From: CAWBRT01 sp963832785
GTDB lineage: Bacteria > Acidobacteriota > Terriglobia > Terriglobales > Acidobacteriaceae
Direction of reading: 5' to 3'
DNA length: 64,000 nucleotides
NCBI GenBank assembly: GCA_963832785.1
Contig: CAWHVF010000006.1
Span: 248,001-312,000, forward strand
Shown: positions 52,309-60,841 of the stretch, piece by piece
How positions within the stretch are numbered: the stretch's first letter is position 1
Layout of the letters: each line of letters opens with the position of its first letter
Position numbers and translations under genes: made by a program
Notes under the pieces: generated by a model
Databases searched by the model: none
The model's input: the letters and a program-made list of their open reading frames with translations, nothing else
Told to the model about the DNA's origin: nothing

Positions 52309-53223
52309 ATGAGCACGAAAACGGAAAACAAATTCCTCCTCCGCACCGACTTTCCCGGGCTAAAGCTTTATGCCAGCGGGAAGGTACGCGACGTTTACCA
52401 GGTGGACGACGAGCATTTGCTGATCGTGGCCACCGATCGCATATCGGCGTTCGATTACATCCTGGCCAGCGGCATCCCGCTGAAGGGGCGCGTGCTGACC
52501 CAGCTTTCGCTCTTCTGGTTCGACTTCCTGCGCGACGTTACGGCCAATCACCTGATCACGGCGGACGTGGACCGCTACCCCGAGGCGGCGCGCCAGTATG
52601 CTGGGGAACTGCGCGGGCGTTCGATGCTGGTGACCAAGGCGGAAATGTTCACCGTCGAATGCGTAGTGCGCGGCTACCTGTCGGGCTCGGCCTGGAAGGA
52701 GTACCAGAGCACGGGGGCCATTTCCGACATCAAGCTGCCCGCCGGGCTGAGGGAGAGCGACAAGCTGCCGCAGCCGGTCTTTACCCCGGCCACCAAGGCC
52801 GCCAGCGGCCACGACGAGAACATCTCGTTCGACCGCATGGTCAAAATGGCCGGCGGCGAGAACAGCGAAACACTGCGCACCCTGAGCCTGGCCATCTACA
52901 AAAAGGCCGCCGATTACGCCGCCCAGCGCGGCATCATCATCGCCGACACCAAGTTCGAGTTCGGCCGCACACGTCAGGGCCTGATACTGGCGGACGAGGT
53001 TCTGACGCCGGATTCTTCACGCTTCTGGCCGGCCGATAAGTATGAGCCGGGCCGGGCGCAGCAGTCCTACGATAAGCAGTACGTGCGCGATTACCTGGAG
53101 TCGATCCGCTGGAACAAGCAGCCGCCGGCGCCCGGGTTGCCGTCAGAGGTGGCCGCCAACACCAGCGCCAAGTACGTGCAGGCTTACCGGCTGTTGACCG
53201 GGCGGGAGCTGCCGCTGGACTAG
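52309..53223 (+). CDS. purC: SAICAR synthetase (phosphoribosylaminoimidazole-succinocarboxamide synthase)
   Basis: A 304-residue enzyme of purine synthesis that joins CAIR and aspartate with ATP. It matches the family throughout: YASGKVRDVYQVDDEHLLIV with the phosphate-loop GKVRD, TDRISAFDYILASGIP, CVVRGYLSGSAWKEYQSTG at about 118-136, DTKFEFGRTRQG and DEVLTPDSSRFWP at about 230. The next gene, cvpA-like, begins nine bases downstream and is probably co-transcribed. Confidence 0.97.
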   Translation: MSTKTENKFLLRTDFPGLKLYASGKVRDVYQVDDEHLLIVATDRISAFDYILASGIPLKGRVLTQLSLFWFDFLRDVTANHLITADVDRYPEAARQYAGELRGRSMLVTKAEMFTVECVVRGYLSGSAWKEYQSTGAISDIKLPAGLRESDKLPQPVFTPATKAASGHDENISFDRMVKMAGGENSETLRTLSLAIYKKAADYAAQRGIIIADTKFEFGRTRQGLILADEVLTPDSSRFWPADKYEPGRAQQSYDKQYVRDYLESIRWNKQPPAPGLPSEVAANTSAKYVQAYRLLTGRELPLD

Positions 53224-53232
53224 GAGTCCGAT

Positions 53233-53787
53233 GTGACCGGGCTGGACTGGCTGATTGTGGCCATCCTGGCGCTTTCCGTGCTATTGGCCACGGCGCACGG
53301 ATTTTTGTACGAGCTGTTTGTGCTGGCCGGCAGTGTGCTCGGCTATGTGCTGGCCGCTTGGAATTACAAGCGTCTGGGAGCCTGGTTCTTGTCCTACGCC
53401 AAGAACGAGTGGATCGCCCAGGGCGCGGCTTTTTTGGCGATTTTTGTGGGCATGTTGTTTCTTGCCGGGGCGGCGGGCAGGATCGCGCGATGGGCGGCGC
53501 AGGGCGTGGGACTGCGTTGGTTCGACCGCCTGCTGGGCGCCGCCTTCGGCATGGTACGGGGAGGCCTGATCGTCATGGTCCTGGTAATGACCATGGCGGC
53601 CTTCGGCGACGGGTTGCGCCTGTTGGCCGAGTCCAGGTTGGGCCCGTATTTTTTACTGATGGGCCGGGGCGCTTCGTGGGCGGCGCCGGCGGAATTGCGC
53701 GCCCGGTTCAGGGACGGCCTTCACCGGCTGAGCGACCTGCGCGATGGCAAACAGCAGGCCGCCGGCAATAGCAGCACTCAGAAATAG
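53233..53787 (+). CDS. CvpA-family membrane protein
   Basis: A 184-residue inner-membrane protein with four hydrophobic segments, starting with GTG. It begins GLDWLIVAILALSVLLATAH, then has YKRLGAWFLS and FLAIFVGMLFLAGAAGR, followed by the conserved WFDRLLGAAFGMVRGGLIVM. CvpA proteins are linked to colicin V production and purine-locus function; here it sits directly behind purC. The C-terminal 40 residues are hydrophilic and variable. Confidence 0.88.
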   Translation: MTGLDWLIVAILALSVLLATAHGFLYELFVLAGSVLGYVLAAWNYKRLGAWFLSYAKNEWIAQGAAFLAIFVGMLFLAGAAGRIARWAAQGVGLRWFDRLLGAAFGMVRGGLIVMVLVMTMAAFGDGLRLLAESRLGPYFLLMGRGASWAAPAELRARFRDGLHRLSDLRDGKQQAAGNSSTQK

Positions 53788-53890
53788 ACAAGCAAGCGGT
53801 TGGCCAAGGCGGCATTCAAGGAGACAGGCTTGCGGAGCGAAGTATTGATTGATGTTTTATTGATTCATTTCGGGGAAAGCGAGGCGTACC

Positions 53891-54166
53891 GTGAAGGACC
53901 AGCTGGAAGCACTCGTGATGCAGATGTACAAAAGCGGAATCTTTTATAGCGAAGCCGTACGCGAGTTCAAGAAGCTGTTCATAATCACCGTGCTGGAGGA
54001 GAACAACGGTAACCAGTGCAAGGCTGCCCGCCAGTTGGGAATGCATCGCAATACTCTGAGCCGCACCATCGCCGAATTGAAGGTCGATGTTCGCGCCCTG
54101 CGCAGCGGAGCGCGCCGGCCGCCACGCGGGGAGCGTCCCGTGTTGGAAAAGAAAATGGCGCGCTAA
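53891..54166 (+). CDS. Fis-family helix-turn-helix protein
   Basis: A 91-residue protein starting with GTG. Residues about 35-65 are a Fis-type helix-turn-helix: IITVLEENNGNQCKAARQLG then MHRNTLSRTIAEL, as at the C-terminus of Fis and NtrC-type activators. The basic tail RSGARRPPRGERPV follows. It has no receiver or ATPase domain, so it may be a small nucleoid or regulatory protein. It follows cvpA by about 100 bases. Confidence 0.82.
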   Translation: MKDQLEALVMQMYKSGIFYSEAVREFKKLFIITVLEENNGNQCKAARQLGMHRNTLSRTIAELKVDVRALRSGARRPPRGERPVLEKKMAR

Positions 54167-54401
54167 CGCCAATCACAAGCGCAGTAAGCTTCTCCGGGCA
54201 CGCGGGGCACCGGTGTTTCGCCTGTCGGGTGGCAGGAAAACGCGGGTGCTTCAGTGGTCTTCTTCAGGCAGAACCTCTTCCAGAACCCAGCGTATGCGCT
54301 CGACCCTCGCCTTAGCTGGCTGAGGTGCAAGCACAGCCGGTCCTTGGCGGCTCGACGCTCAGGGCGGCGCCATGAGGTGTTGCCCCGCCACATTCCCGAA
54401 G

Positions 54402-55697
54402 CTACGGCCGTGTTCCGGGGCGGGGGAGCAGTTGGCCGTCGCTCATGCGCATCAGAAACGGATTGGGAATGTAACTGCTAGGCACTCCCTGGACGGTAAT
54501 CTGCGTGCCCGGCTTAGGCGTGCGTCCCGGGGCCGGCGGGCTGGTCAGCAGCAGTTCGACGTCCGCCTTGTTCTGCTGAATGTCGTCCGCGCTGGCTGCC
54601 AGTTGCACGCTGTTGCCGGAGAGGGAGATCACCTGCGCCACCATCCTGATGGGCTTGCCTTTTATGGCTTCCCAGACTTGGTCGGCCGCCTGCTGGTTGC
54701 CGGAGCTGAGGATGAACTGCCAGTCGGCGAACTCCATATCCTCGGGCTTGGTCTTCTGCAGCATCAGACTGGCCTGCTCTGCCGGCGAAGGCGCGGGGGT
54801 TATGTTGAAGTTAGCCGGCAGCACGGGCGAGGTCCTCGCCTCGGCCAGCAGTTGGTCCCAACCCTGATCGGAACCGTGGAAGCGCAGGTACTTGTTGCGG
54901 CCGTACCGCCGAATGGTCTCCAACTGTGCCGGGGGCATCTGCGGCGGAGCCAGGGCGACGGCGCGGGCGATCCAGAACAGCCCCTGCGGAAGCGGCGGAT
55001 TCGGCTCCAGATAGGACAGAGCCAGCAGATAGACGTTGGTGAAATTGTTGGGATCGGCCGCCACTACCTCCTGCAAATCCTTTTGCGCGGTGGGATAATC
55101 CCTGCTCTGCCAGGCGGCATGGCCGATGGTGCCCAGGAAAATAAGGCGGAAACTGGCCTTTAACTGGGCCCATTGCTCGTCGGTGTAGCCTTCCGGCTTG
55201 CTCTGCATGGAAAGCTGTTGCAAGCCGCGCTCGGCGTACTCCCGGCCCTGCTGCAGCATTTGCCCGGAGTTGGCGCCGCCTCCCTGGGCCAGGGCACGAT
55301 CCAGATAGCTCAGCAGCGCCAGCGCGGTCAGGTTGTTGGGATTGATCTGCAGCAGCCGCTGGCCCGTTTCCATGACCTTCTGCGTGTACTTCTGCGGGTC
55401 GGTCGAGAGCAATTGGTCGTAGGTCTTCAGCAGCAGCTCGGTGGCATCTTCCTTCATCACCGAGTTGGGATAGGTCTGCAGGAACGATTCCAGTAAGGTC
55501 ACCTTCAGCTCGGGGGGCGTCGCCTGAATAGCCGCGATGTAGGCGCTATACTCGGCCGGGTCGGTGATGGTCTTCTGTTTCACGGCCGGCGCGGCTCCTG
55601 GTTTGGCCTGGGCGCCAGCCTGGGCCGGCGGCGCCGGTTGCTGGGCAAATGCAACGGCCGCGACTAGCAGCAATAACACGACGAGCGACTTCTTCAT
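54402..55697 (-). CDS. Secreted TPR-containing protein
   Basis: A 431-residue exported protein. The signal peptide (MKKSLVVLLLLVAAVAFAQQ) is followed by a Pro/Ala/Gln linker and a helical region of TPR-like repeats at about residues 45-240 (LLESFLQTYPNSVMKEDATE, RLLQINPNNLTALALLSYLD, DLQEVVAADPNNFTNVYLLA). The last 90 residues look like a small beta domain (MVAQVISLSGNSVQLAASAD). Likely periplasmic or outer-membrane-associated. Function unknown; it converges on the Fis-type gene. Confidence 0.78.
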   Translation of the reverse strand: MKKSLVVLLLLVAAVAFAQQPAPPAQAGAQAKPGAAPAVKQKTITDPAEYSAYIAAIQATPPELKVTLLESFLQTYPNSVMKEDATELLLKTYDQLLSTDPQKYTQKVMETGQRLLQINPNNLTALALLSYLDRALAQGGGANSGQMLQQGREYAERGLQQLSMQSKPEGYTDEQWAQLKASFRLIFLGTIGHAAWQSRDYPTAQKDLQEVVAADPNNFTNVYLLALSYLEPNPPLPQGLFWIARAVALAPPQMPPAQLETIRRYGRNKYLRFHGSDQGWDQLLAEARTSPVLPANFNITPAPSPAEQASLMLQKTKPEDMEFADWQFILSSGNQQAADQVWEAIKGKPIRMVAQVISLSGNSVQLAASADDIQQNKADVELLLTSPPAPGRTPKPGTQITVQGVPSSYIPNPFLMRMSDGQLLPRPGTRP

Positions 55698-55994
55698 TCG
55701 GTGGTTCTCCTTCCCACGGCGAAAACTCCGTGTTCCCGGACCGGGCCCCGAAAGCGCCCCTCTGTGGGCGCGGGCCGCACCGCAAATTCCGCGAAATAAC
55801 TTCTTCTACCCTTTAGACTCGGATACCAGAGACTTGGCAGCGATTATAGGGACCAAGCCGGGACTGGCGCAATTTCCAGCAAAGGTCGGCGACGCACTGA
55901 AGCCACGCAGAAGTTGGATGCAGAACTGCTCAATCCGGGTTTCTGCACCGCCGCTGGCGCCCCGCCAGCCGGAAAAATTAGTTATCATCACCTT

Positions 55995-56720
55995 ATGTCC
56001 GGCATTCAAAGCGCGTTGCAGGAACAAGTCGCGGTCGTGACCGGCGGCGGGCACGGCATCGGAGCTGGCATCGCCCGCCAGTTGGCCGCCATGGGAGCAA
56101 GAGTCGTCATCGCTGGCCGGAACCGTCAGAAGCTGGATGAAACCGCCGGGCAACTGCGCGAGGACGGCGGCAAGTGTGAGCCCTTTGCCTGCGATGTGGC
56201 TTCGCTTCCCGATTTGGAACGCTTGGCCGGGCACGTCGAGCGGACCTGGGGACGGATTGACATTCTGGTCAATAACGCCGGCGTGGGAGGCCCGCCCGGG
56301 CCGCTTCACCAGTTGCCGCCGGAGGAGTGGGAACGGGTGATGCAGACCAACCTGCGGGGCGTTTACTACGCCATCCGCGCATTCGCTCCCATGATGATAA
56401 AGGCCAGGGCTGGGCACATCATCAACATCTCTTCGCTGGCATCGAAGGGCCCGCTACCGAACGGTGCCGTCTATGCGGCCTCAAAGTGGGGGCTCAACGG
56501 CCTCACCTATTCGGTTGCCGAGGAGCTTAGGCCATACCACATACGGGTGGCGGTGGTGTGTCCGGGCTCTACCGATTCCGGCTTCGCCAGGCATGGGGGC
56601 AAGGAGACCTCCAGGATGCTTCAGCCCGAAGACATAGCGCAGGCGGTAGCCATGCTGGTGACGCAGGCGCCCCGGGCTTTTGTCAGCGAGGTGCTGATCC
56701 GGCCTACGGTGAAGCCTTAA
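55995..56720 (+). CDS. SDR-family oxidoreductase
   Basis: A 241-residue short-chain dehydrogenase/reductase. VVTGGGHGIGAGIARQL at about 14-30 binds the cofactor, NNAGVGG is at about 90, and SSLASKGPLPNGAVYAASKW holds the catalytic Ser, Tyr and Lys. The ATG at 55995 fits the usual N-terminus (SGIQSALQEQVAVVTGG); the frame is open upstream without conserved sequence. It resembles 3-oxoacyl-ACP reductase-like enzymes. The substrate is unknown and no pathway neighbours are seen. Confidence 0.88.
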   Translation: MSGIQSALQEQVAVVTGGGHGIGAGIARQLAAMGARVVIAGRNRQKLDETAGQLREDGGKCEPFACDVASLPDLERLAGHVERTWGRIDILVNNAGVGGPPGPLHQLPPEEWERVMQTNLRGVYYAIRAFAPMMIKARAGHIINISSLASKGPLPNGAVYAASKWGLNGLTYSVAEELRPYHIRVAVVCPGSTDSGFARHGGKETSRMLQPEDIAQAVAMLVTQAPRAFVSEVLIRPTVKP

Positions 56721-56922
56721 CGGGTTGCCGCCGACGCCCGCCGCGCGGATGCGGTATTCTACTTTACACAAGCAGCCGCGGGCGCGCGGCTGAGTGGTGG
56801 ATCAACTTGAATTTTCCGAAAAGGCGCCCTGCAAGTTGAAACACCGGTAGATGGGCTATTCCGATTTCACTTTTCACGATTCGAGTGCTACCATCCGGTG
56901 TTCTTGAGATGAGGAGGAATTT

Positions 56923-57240
56923 ATGGCTGACGATACTGGCAATGGAATCCTTTGGTTTTTGGCGGGCCTGGGGTTAGGAGCGGCGCTGGGCGTGCTGTAC
57001 GCGCCGAAAGCGGGCCAGGAGACGCGCGAGGCGATTCTGTCCGCAGCGGAAGATGGAACCGACACGGTGCGGGAGCATACGCGCCGCTACCGCGAGCAGG
57101 CCGAACAGGCCGTGAACCGGGGACGCGAGTACGTGAATCAGCAGACGGACCAGTTGCGCTCGGCCTTTGAGGCGGGCCGCCAGGCATACCGGGAAGCGAC
57201 CTCAACCCCCACCCCTGAAGGAGGCGCACCCAAGCCGTAA
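56923..57240 (+). CDS. YtxH-domain protein
   Basis: A 105-residue protein with an AGGAGG ribosome-binding site. Residues 8-28 are a glycine-rich membrane segment (ILWFLAGLGLGAALGVLYAP), directly followed by KAGQETREAI, which is the YtxH hallmark. The rest is a charged helix with heptads (TRRYREQAEQAVNRGREYVN). YtxH proteins are membrane-anchored and linked to general stress. The next gene encodes a DUF948-like protein, a common pairing. Confidence 0.85.
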   Translation: MADDTGNGILWFLAGLGLGAALGVLYAPKAGQETREAILSAAEDGTDTVREHTRRYREQAEQAVNRGREYVNQQTDQLRSAFEAGRQAYREATSTPTPEGGAPKP

Positions 57241-57302
57241 CCATTCCCGGCAAAGGGCGCAAGCTCTTTAAGATAACGCCAGACCGCCAGCGCCGGGACC
57301 GG

Positions 57303-57345
57303 GATTCCCATTACGCGCCGTTTGCGCGTGGTGAGGTGTAAGGCC
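57303..57345. repeat. GGGGTCCCC-type hairpin, diverged copy
   Basis: GGATTCCCATTACGCGCCG and TTTGCGCGTGGTGAGGTG form a stem ACGCGC/GCGCGT, the plan of the copies at 43927, 59109 and 60797. It lies between the YtxH and DUF948-like genes. Confidence 0.6.
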
Positions 57346-57373
57346 GGCGGCTGCGCTAGCGGGGAGCAAAAAT

Positions 57374-57883
57374 ATGAACGAAACTCTGCTAGCAGTGTTC
57401 GTAGCCATCACGGCGGTTGCCATCATCCTCCAGATGGGGGTGCTGATCGCCCTGTATGCCTCTTCCAGGAAGGCCCGCGAGAGCCTGCAATCGGTGTCGC
57501 GCCAGATGGAAGAGAATGTGCTGCCGCTGTTTCGCGACCTGCGAATGCTGCTGAGCGAAACTGGCCCCAAGTTGCGGGATACGGTGGACAACCTGAGCGT
57601 CACCAGCGCGACCGTTCGCCAGCAAACGGAAAAGCTGGGCGCTGCCGCCGACGAAATCACCAACCGCGTTCGCCTGCAAGCCACGCGGCTGGACGAAATA
57701 TTTAGTCGCACCCTCGACCGGGTAGAACATACCGGCGAGACTGTGCAGCATGCCATCCGCTCGCCCGCCCGGCAAATCTCCGGCGTGCTGACCGGAGTGG
57801 CGGCGGCGCTGGCCGAGTTGCGCGGCAGCCGCAAATGGCAGCGGCAGAAAAACGCCATGCCGCGCGACGAGATGTTTATCTGA
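57374..57883 (+). CDS. DUF948-like membrane-anchored coiled-coil protein
   Basis: A 169-residue protein with one N-terminal transmembrane segment (AVFVAITAVAIILQMGVLIA, residues about 7-26) and a long amphipathic helix after it (SLQSVSRQMEENVLPLFRDL, then VDNLSVTSATVRQQTEKLGA). This is the DUF948 plan. It follows a YtxH-domain gene on the same strand, and such pairs are common near stress or cell-envelope genes. Function unknown. Confidence 0.78.
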   Translation: MNETLLAVFVAITAVAIILQMGVLIALYASSRKARESLQSVSRQMEENVLPLFRDLRMLLSETGPKLRDTVDNLSVTSATVRQQTEKLGAAADEITNRVRLQATRLDEIFSRTLDRVEHTGETVQHAIRSPARQISGVLTGVAAALAELRGSRKWQRQKNAMPRDEMFI

Positions 57884-58128
57884 GCGCGAGACGTGGTCGC
57901 GCGCAAAGTGGAAGGATCGGGATTAACCCGGTGGAGTTGCAACAATATTTAGCGCCGGTGTCCTCGCCGGCGCTATGTCTCTTATATGCCAGCTTCAAGC
58001 CTTATAGCTGGGTGCCCCAGGTTCCGCGCCGCGCAGTTTGGCGTTAACCTGGGGAAGTTCTCTTTGTCGTTCCGGGCCGCAAGATGCTCCATCTTCGCGT
58101 CGCGCTGTTCGACGCTAAGGTGGGAAGT

Positions 58129-59286
58129 CTAGCAAATCCACCCGCCGCCCACGACTGTATCTCCATCGTAGAAGACGGTCGCCTGCCCAGGCGTGATTGA
58201 GCGTTGCGGCTGGTCAAAGGTGACCAAGACCTCATCTTCGCCTGCCGGCTCGACCGTCGCCGCCGCCGGCACGTGCTTGTGGCGAATCTTGGCCTCCACC
58301 CGGATCGGCTCGCCAAGCCGCTCGAAGGCAATCCAGTTCATGCGCCGGGCGCGCAAAGTGCGGGAAAGCAAATCCTCGCCCGAGCCGACCACCACCTGTC
58401 GCTGGTCGCCCCGGATGGCAACCACGTAAAGCGGAGCGCCGGTGGCCACGCCCAGTCCCTTGCGCTGGCCGATGGTGAAGTTGTGAATGCCGTTGTGATG
58501 CCCAAGCACTTCGCCGCTGGTGGTCACCAATTCTCCGGAGGTATCCGGCAAGGCCTCGCCCTGCTCCGCCAGGTAGGCGTCGAGAAAGCGTTTGTAATCG
58601 CCGCCGGGAACGAAACAGATCTCCTGTGAATCGGGCTTATCGGCCAGCACGGTCAATCCCTGCTGCCGCGCCTGCTCGCGCACCTCCGGCTTGCACATCT
58701 CGCCCAGGGGGAACAGGGTGCGGCTCAACTGCTCCTGGGTGAGTCCGAAGAGAAAGTACGTCTGGTCCTTGGCGCGGTCCGCCGGACGCTTCAGCAGCCA
58801 ACGCTGGCGTTCCGGATCGTACTGGTTGCGGGCGTAGTGGCCGGTGGCGATGTACTCGGCGCCGATCTGGCGTGCGGTCAGCAGCAGTTGATCGAACTTG
58901 AGGTGGTTGTTACACAGGCTGCACGGAATGGGCGTGCGGCCGGAAAGATAGTCGGCCACGAACGGCCGCACCACGTCCTGCTCGAAACGCGACTCCTGGT
59001 TGACCACGTAATGCGGAATGCCAAGCCGCTCGGCCACCCGGCGCGCGTCGTAAACGTCGTCCAGCGAGCAGCAGCGGCCCCGGATCGCTTCCGGCATGCC
59101 TTCGCGCCCGGGGTCCCCAGCACGCGCCGTCTTCGCGTGTGATGGGGTGCTCGCGGCCAGCCGGCGCTGGTTCCAGAGCTGCATGGTGAGGCCGATGACC
59201 GTGTGCCCTTCGGCGCACAACATCGCCGCCACGGTGGAGGAATCAACTCCGCCGGACATGGCCACGGCAATGGTGCGCTTGGTCAT
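58129..59286 (-). CDS. mnmA: tRNA-specific 2-thiouridylase MnmA
   Basis: A 385-residue ATP-dependent enzyme that puts sulfur on U34 of tRNA Glu, Gln and Lys. The PP-loop is AMSGGVDSSTVAAMLC; the catalytic cysteines lie in PCSLCNNHLKF and in QEICFVPGGDYKRFL. The start was set at the ATG 59286 (MTKRTIAVAMSGG). Residues about 43-60 (TPSHAKTARAGDPGREG) are an insertion encoded by a dispersed palindromic DNA repeat, placed in a loop before GRCCSLDDVYDARRVAE. The cysteine desulfurase gene upstream probably supplies the sulfur. Confidence 0.95.
   Translation of the reverse strand: MTKRTIAVAMSGGVDSSTVAAMLCAEGHTVIGLTMQLWNQRRLAASTPSHAKTARAGDPGREGMPEAIRGRCCSLDDVYDARRVAERLGIPHYVVNQESRFEQDVVRPFVADYLSGRTPIPCSLCNNHLKFDQLLLTARQIGAEYIATGHYARNQYDPERQRWLLKRPADRAKDQTYFLFGLTQEQLSRTLFPLGEMCKPEVREQARQQGLTVLADKPDSQEICFVPGGDYKRFLDAYLAEQGEALPDTSGELVTTSGEVLGHHNGIHNFTIGQRKGLGVATGAPLYVVAIRGDQRQVVVGSGEDLLSRTLRARRMNWIAFERLGEPIRVEAKIRHKHVPAAATVEPAGEDEVLVTFDQPQRSITPGQATVFYDGDTVVGGGWIC
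59109..59155. repeat. GGGGTCCCC-type hairpin inside mnmA
   Basis: GGGGTCCCCAGCACGCGCCG with TCTTCGCGTGTGATGGGGTG, stem CACGCG/CGCGTG. It is read in frame in mnmA. Copies of the same plan are at 43927-43967, 57303-57345 and 60797-60836. Confidence 0.75.
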
Positions 59287-59311
59287 TCTCGTTGCTGTTG
59301 CTTCTCGAAGT

Positions 59312-59402
59312 GTCATCCTGAGGCCGCACAGATTTTCGTGCGGCCGAAGGATCTGCTTTGCCGCTCAGCTGACAGCAGATCCTTCGCTTCGCCCAGGATG
59401 AC
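59312..59402. repeat. GTCATCCTG-bounded nested palindrome
   Basis: Outer pair GTCATCCTG/CAGGATGAC, middle pair GGATCTGCT/AGCAGATCC, plus an inner stem GGCCGCAC/GTGCGGCC. It fills the space between the cysteine desulfurase stop and the mnmA start. It belongs to the same family as the GIY-YIG flanks. Confidence 0.8.
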
Positions 59403-59427
59403 CAAAAATGTTCTTCAACCTGCAATC

Positions 59428-60597
59428 TTAAATCTGCAATGTGGAAGCCTTCTTCCACATCGGGCTCAGCTCCCTGAGTTTGGCCACCGCCGCCGGCACC
59501 TGGGCGAGAACGAAGTCCAGGTCGTCCTCGGTGGTTTGCTTGCCTAGGCTGAAGCGAATGGAGCCGCGGGCCTGGGCGTCGCTGAGGCCCATGGCAGTCA
59601 GCACGTGCGAGGGCTCAACCGCTCCCGAGGAGCAGGCTGCTCCGGTGGAGACAGAGATTCCTTTCAGGTCGAGCGCGATCACCAGGGCCTCGCCTTCTAC
59701 GCACTCGAAGACGATGTTCGAAGTGTTGGGGGTGCGCGTGGCCTTGCCGGAGTTGCACCCGGCGAGCTCCACCTCGCTCAGGATGCGCTGCTCGAAGCGG
59801 TCGCGCATGGCGGCCATCTTTTCCGCCCCGCCGCTGGCAAGCCATTCGCTGGCCAGGCTGGCGGCTTTGCCCAGGCCGACGATTCCCGGCAGGTTCTCCG
59901 TCCCGGCGCGACGGCCGCGCTCATGCCGTCCGCCGTAGAGAAGCGGCTGCAGCAAAACTCCCTTGCGCACGAACAGCGCGCCCACGCCTTGCGGCCCGTG
60001 CAGCTTGTGGGCGGAGATGCTGAGCAGGTCGCAGCCTATGCGTGCGACGTCGATCGGCAGCTTGCCGGCGGCCTGCACGGCATCGGTGTGGAAGCGGACG
60101 CCGGTCTCGGCGGCAATGCGGCCAATCTCCTCCACCGGCTGCACGGCGCCGGTCTCGTTGTTGGCCATCATCACCGAAATCAGGCGCGTGTTGGGCCGCA
60201 GGGCGGCGCGGACCTGGCCAGGATCGACCACGCCCTGCCCGTCGACCGGCAGGTATGTGACTTCTATGCCCAGCGCCTCGGCGCGCTTGCAGGAGTTCAA
60301 AACCGCGTGGTGCTCGACCGCGCTGGTAATGATGTGATCGCCCGGCCCGACCAGGCCAAATATGGCCAGATTATCGCCTTCGGTGCCGCCGCTAGTAAAG
60401 ACGATCTCGGCCGGACGGGCGCCCAGCAACTCCGCGACGCTGTCTCGCGCCTGCTCCACGGCGGCCCGCGCCTGCTGTCCCCTCTGGTGAATCGAAGAGG
60501 CGTTGCCGAACTTCTCCAGGAAGTAGGGCTGCATGGCCTCGAAGACCTCGGGCAACAGGGGCGTGGTGGCATTGTTATCGAGATAAACCCTGCGCAT
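59428..60597 (-). CDS. Cysteine desulfurase (NifS/IscS family)
   Basis: A 389-residue PLP enzyme that takes sulfur from cysteine. Family marks run from VYLDNNATTPLLPEV to GNASSIHQRGQQARAAVE, the cofactor-binding EHHAVLN and DAVQAAGKLPIDV, the PLP lysine in SAHKLHGPQG (about residue 200) and the persulfide cysteine in TGAACSSGAVEPSH (about 325). It is upstream of mnmA on the same strand and probably in the same transcript, so its main client may be tRNA thiolation. No iscU or other iron-sulfur scaffold is adjacent. Confidence 0.93.
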   Translation of the reverse strand: MRRVYLDNNATTPLLPEVFEAMQPYFLEKFGNASSIHQRGQQARAAVEQARDSVAELLGARPAEIVFTSGGTEGDNLAIFGLVGPGDHIITSAVEHHAVLNSCKRAEALGIEVTYLPVDGQGVVDPGQVRAALRPNTRLISVMMANNETGAVQPVEEIGRIAAETGVRFHTDAVQAAGKLPIDVARIGCDLLSISAHKLHGPQGVGALFVRKGVLLQPLLYGGRHERGRRAGTENLPGIVGLGKAASLASEWLASGGAEKMAAMRDRFEQRILSEVELAGCNSGKATRTPNTSNIVFECVEGEALVIALDLKGISVSTGAACSSGAVEPSHVLTAMGLSDAQARGSIRFSLGKQTTEDDLDFVLAQVPAAVAKLRELSPMWKKASTLQI

Positions 60598-60639
60598 ACG
60601 ACTCCTAAAAATATTCTACAGACTTTGACTGTAGTACTG

Positions 60640-60671
60640 GGTTTCAAGGTTTCAAAGTTTCAAGGTTTCAG
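60640..60671. repeat. Tandem GGTTTCAA octamers
   Basis: Four near-tandem copies of GGTTTCAA. A looser tract in inverted sense (CTTTGAAAC, CTTTGAAACC) lies at about 60728-60760, and CTTTGAAACC also occurs before pxpB at about 38682. Confidence 0.7.
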
Positions 60672-60796
60672 AGTTGTAAGCTCTCAGAGCCTGAAGAGCT
60701 GCAGGATCATGGACATCTGCGGAACACTTTGAAACTTGAAACTCTGACACTTTGAAACCTTCTTTCAATGCGCCTGCGCCTGGGCTACACTCGCAC

Positions 60797-60836
60797 GGGG
60801 TCCCCAGCAACGGCCGTTTTTGCCGCTGCTGGGGTA
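60797..60836. repeat. GGGGTCCCC-type hairpin in the ruvC leader
   Basis: GGGGTCCCCAGCAACGGCCG with TTTTTGCCGCTGCTGGGGTA; AGCAGCGGC-like stem. It ends six bases before the ruvC ATG, so it forms the 5' leader and part of the ribosome-binding region. Confidence 0.75.
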
Positions 60837-60841
60837 AGAAC

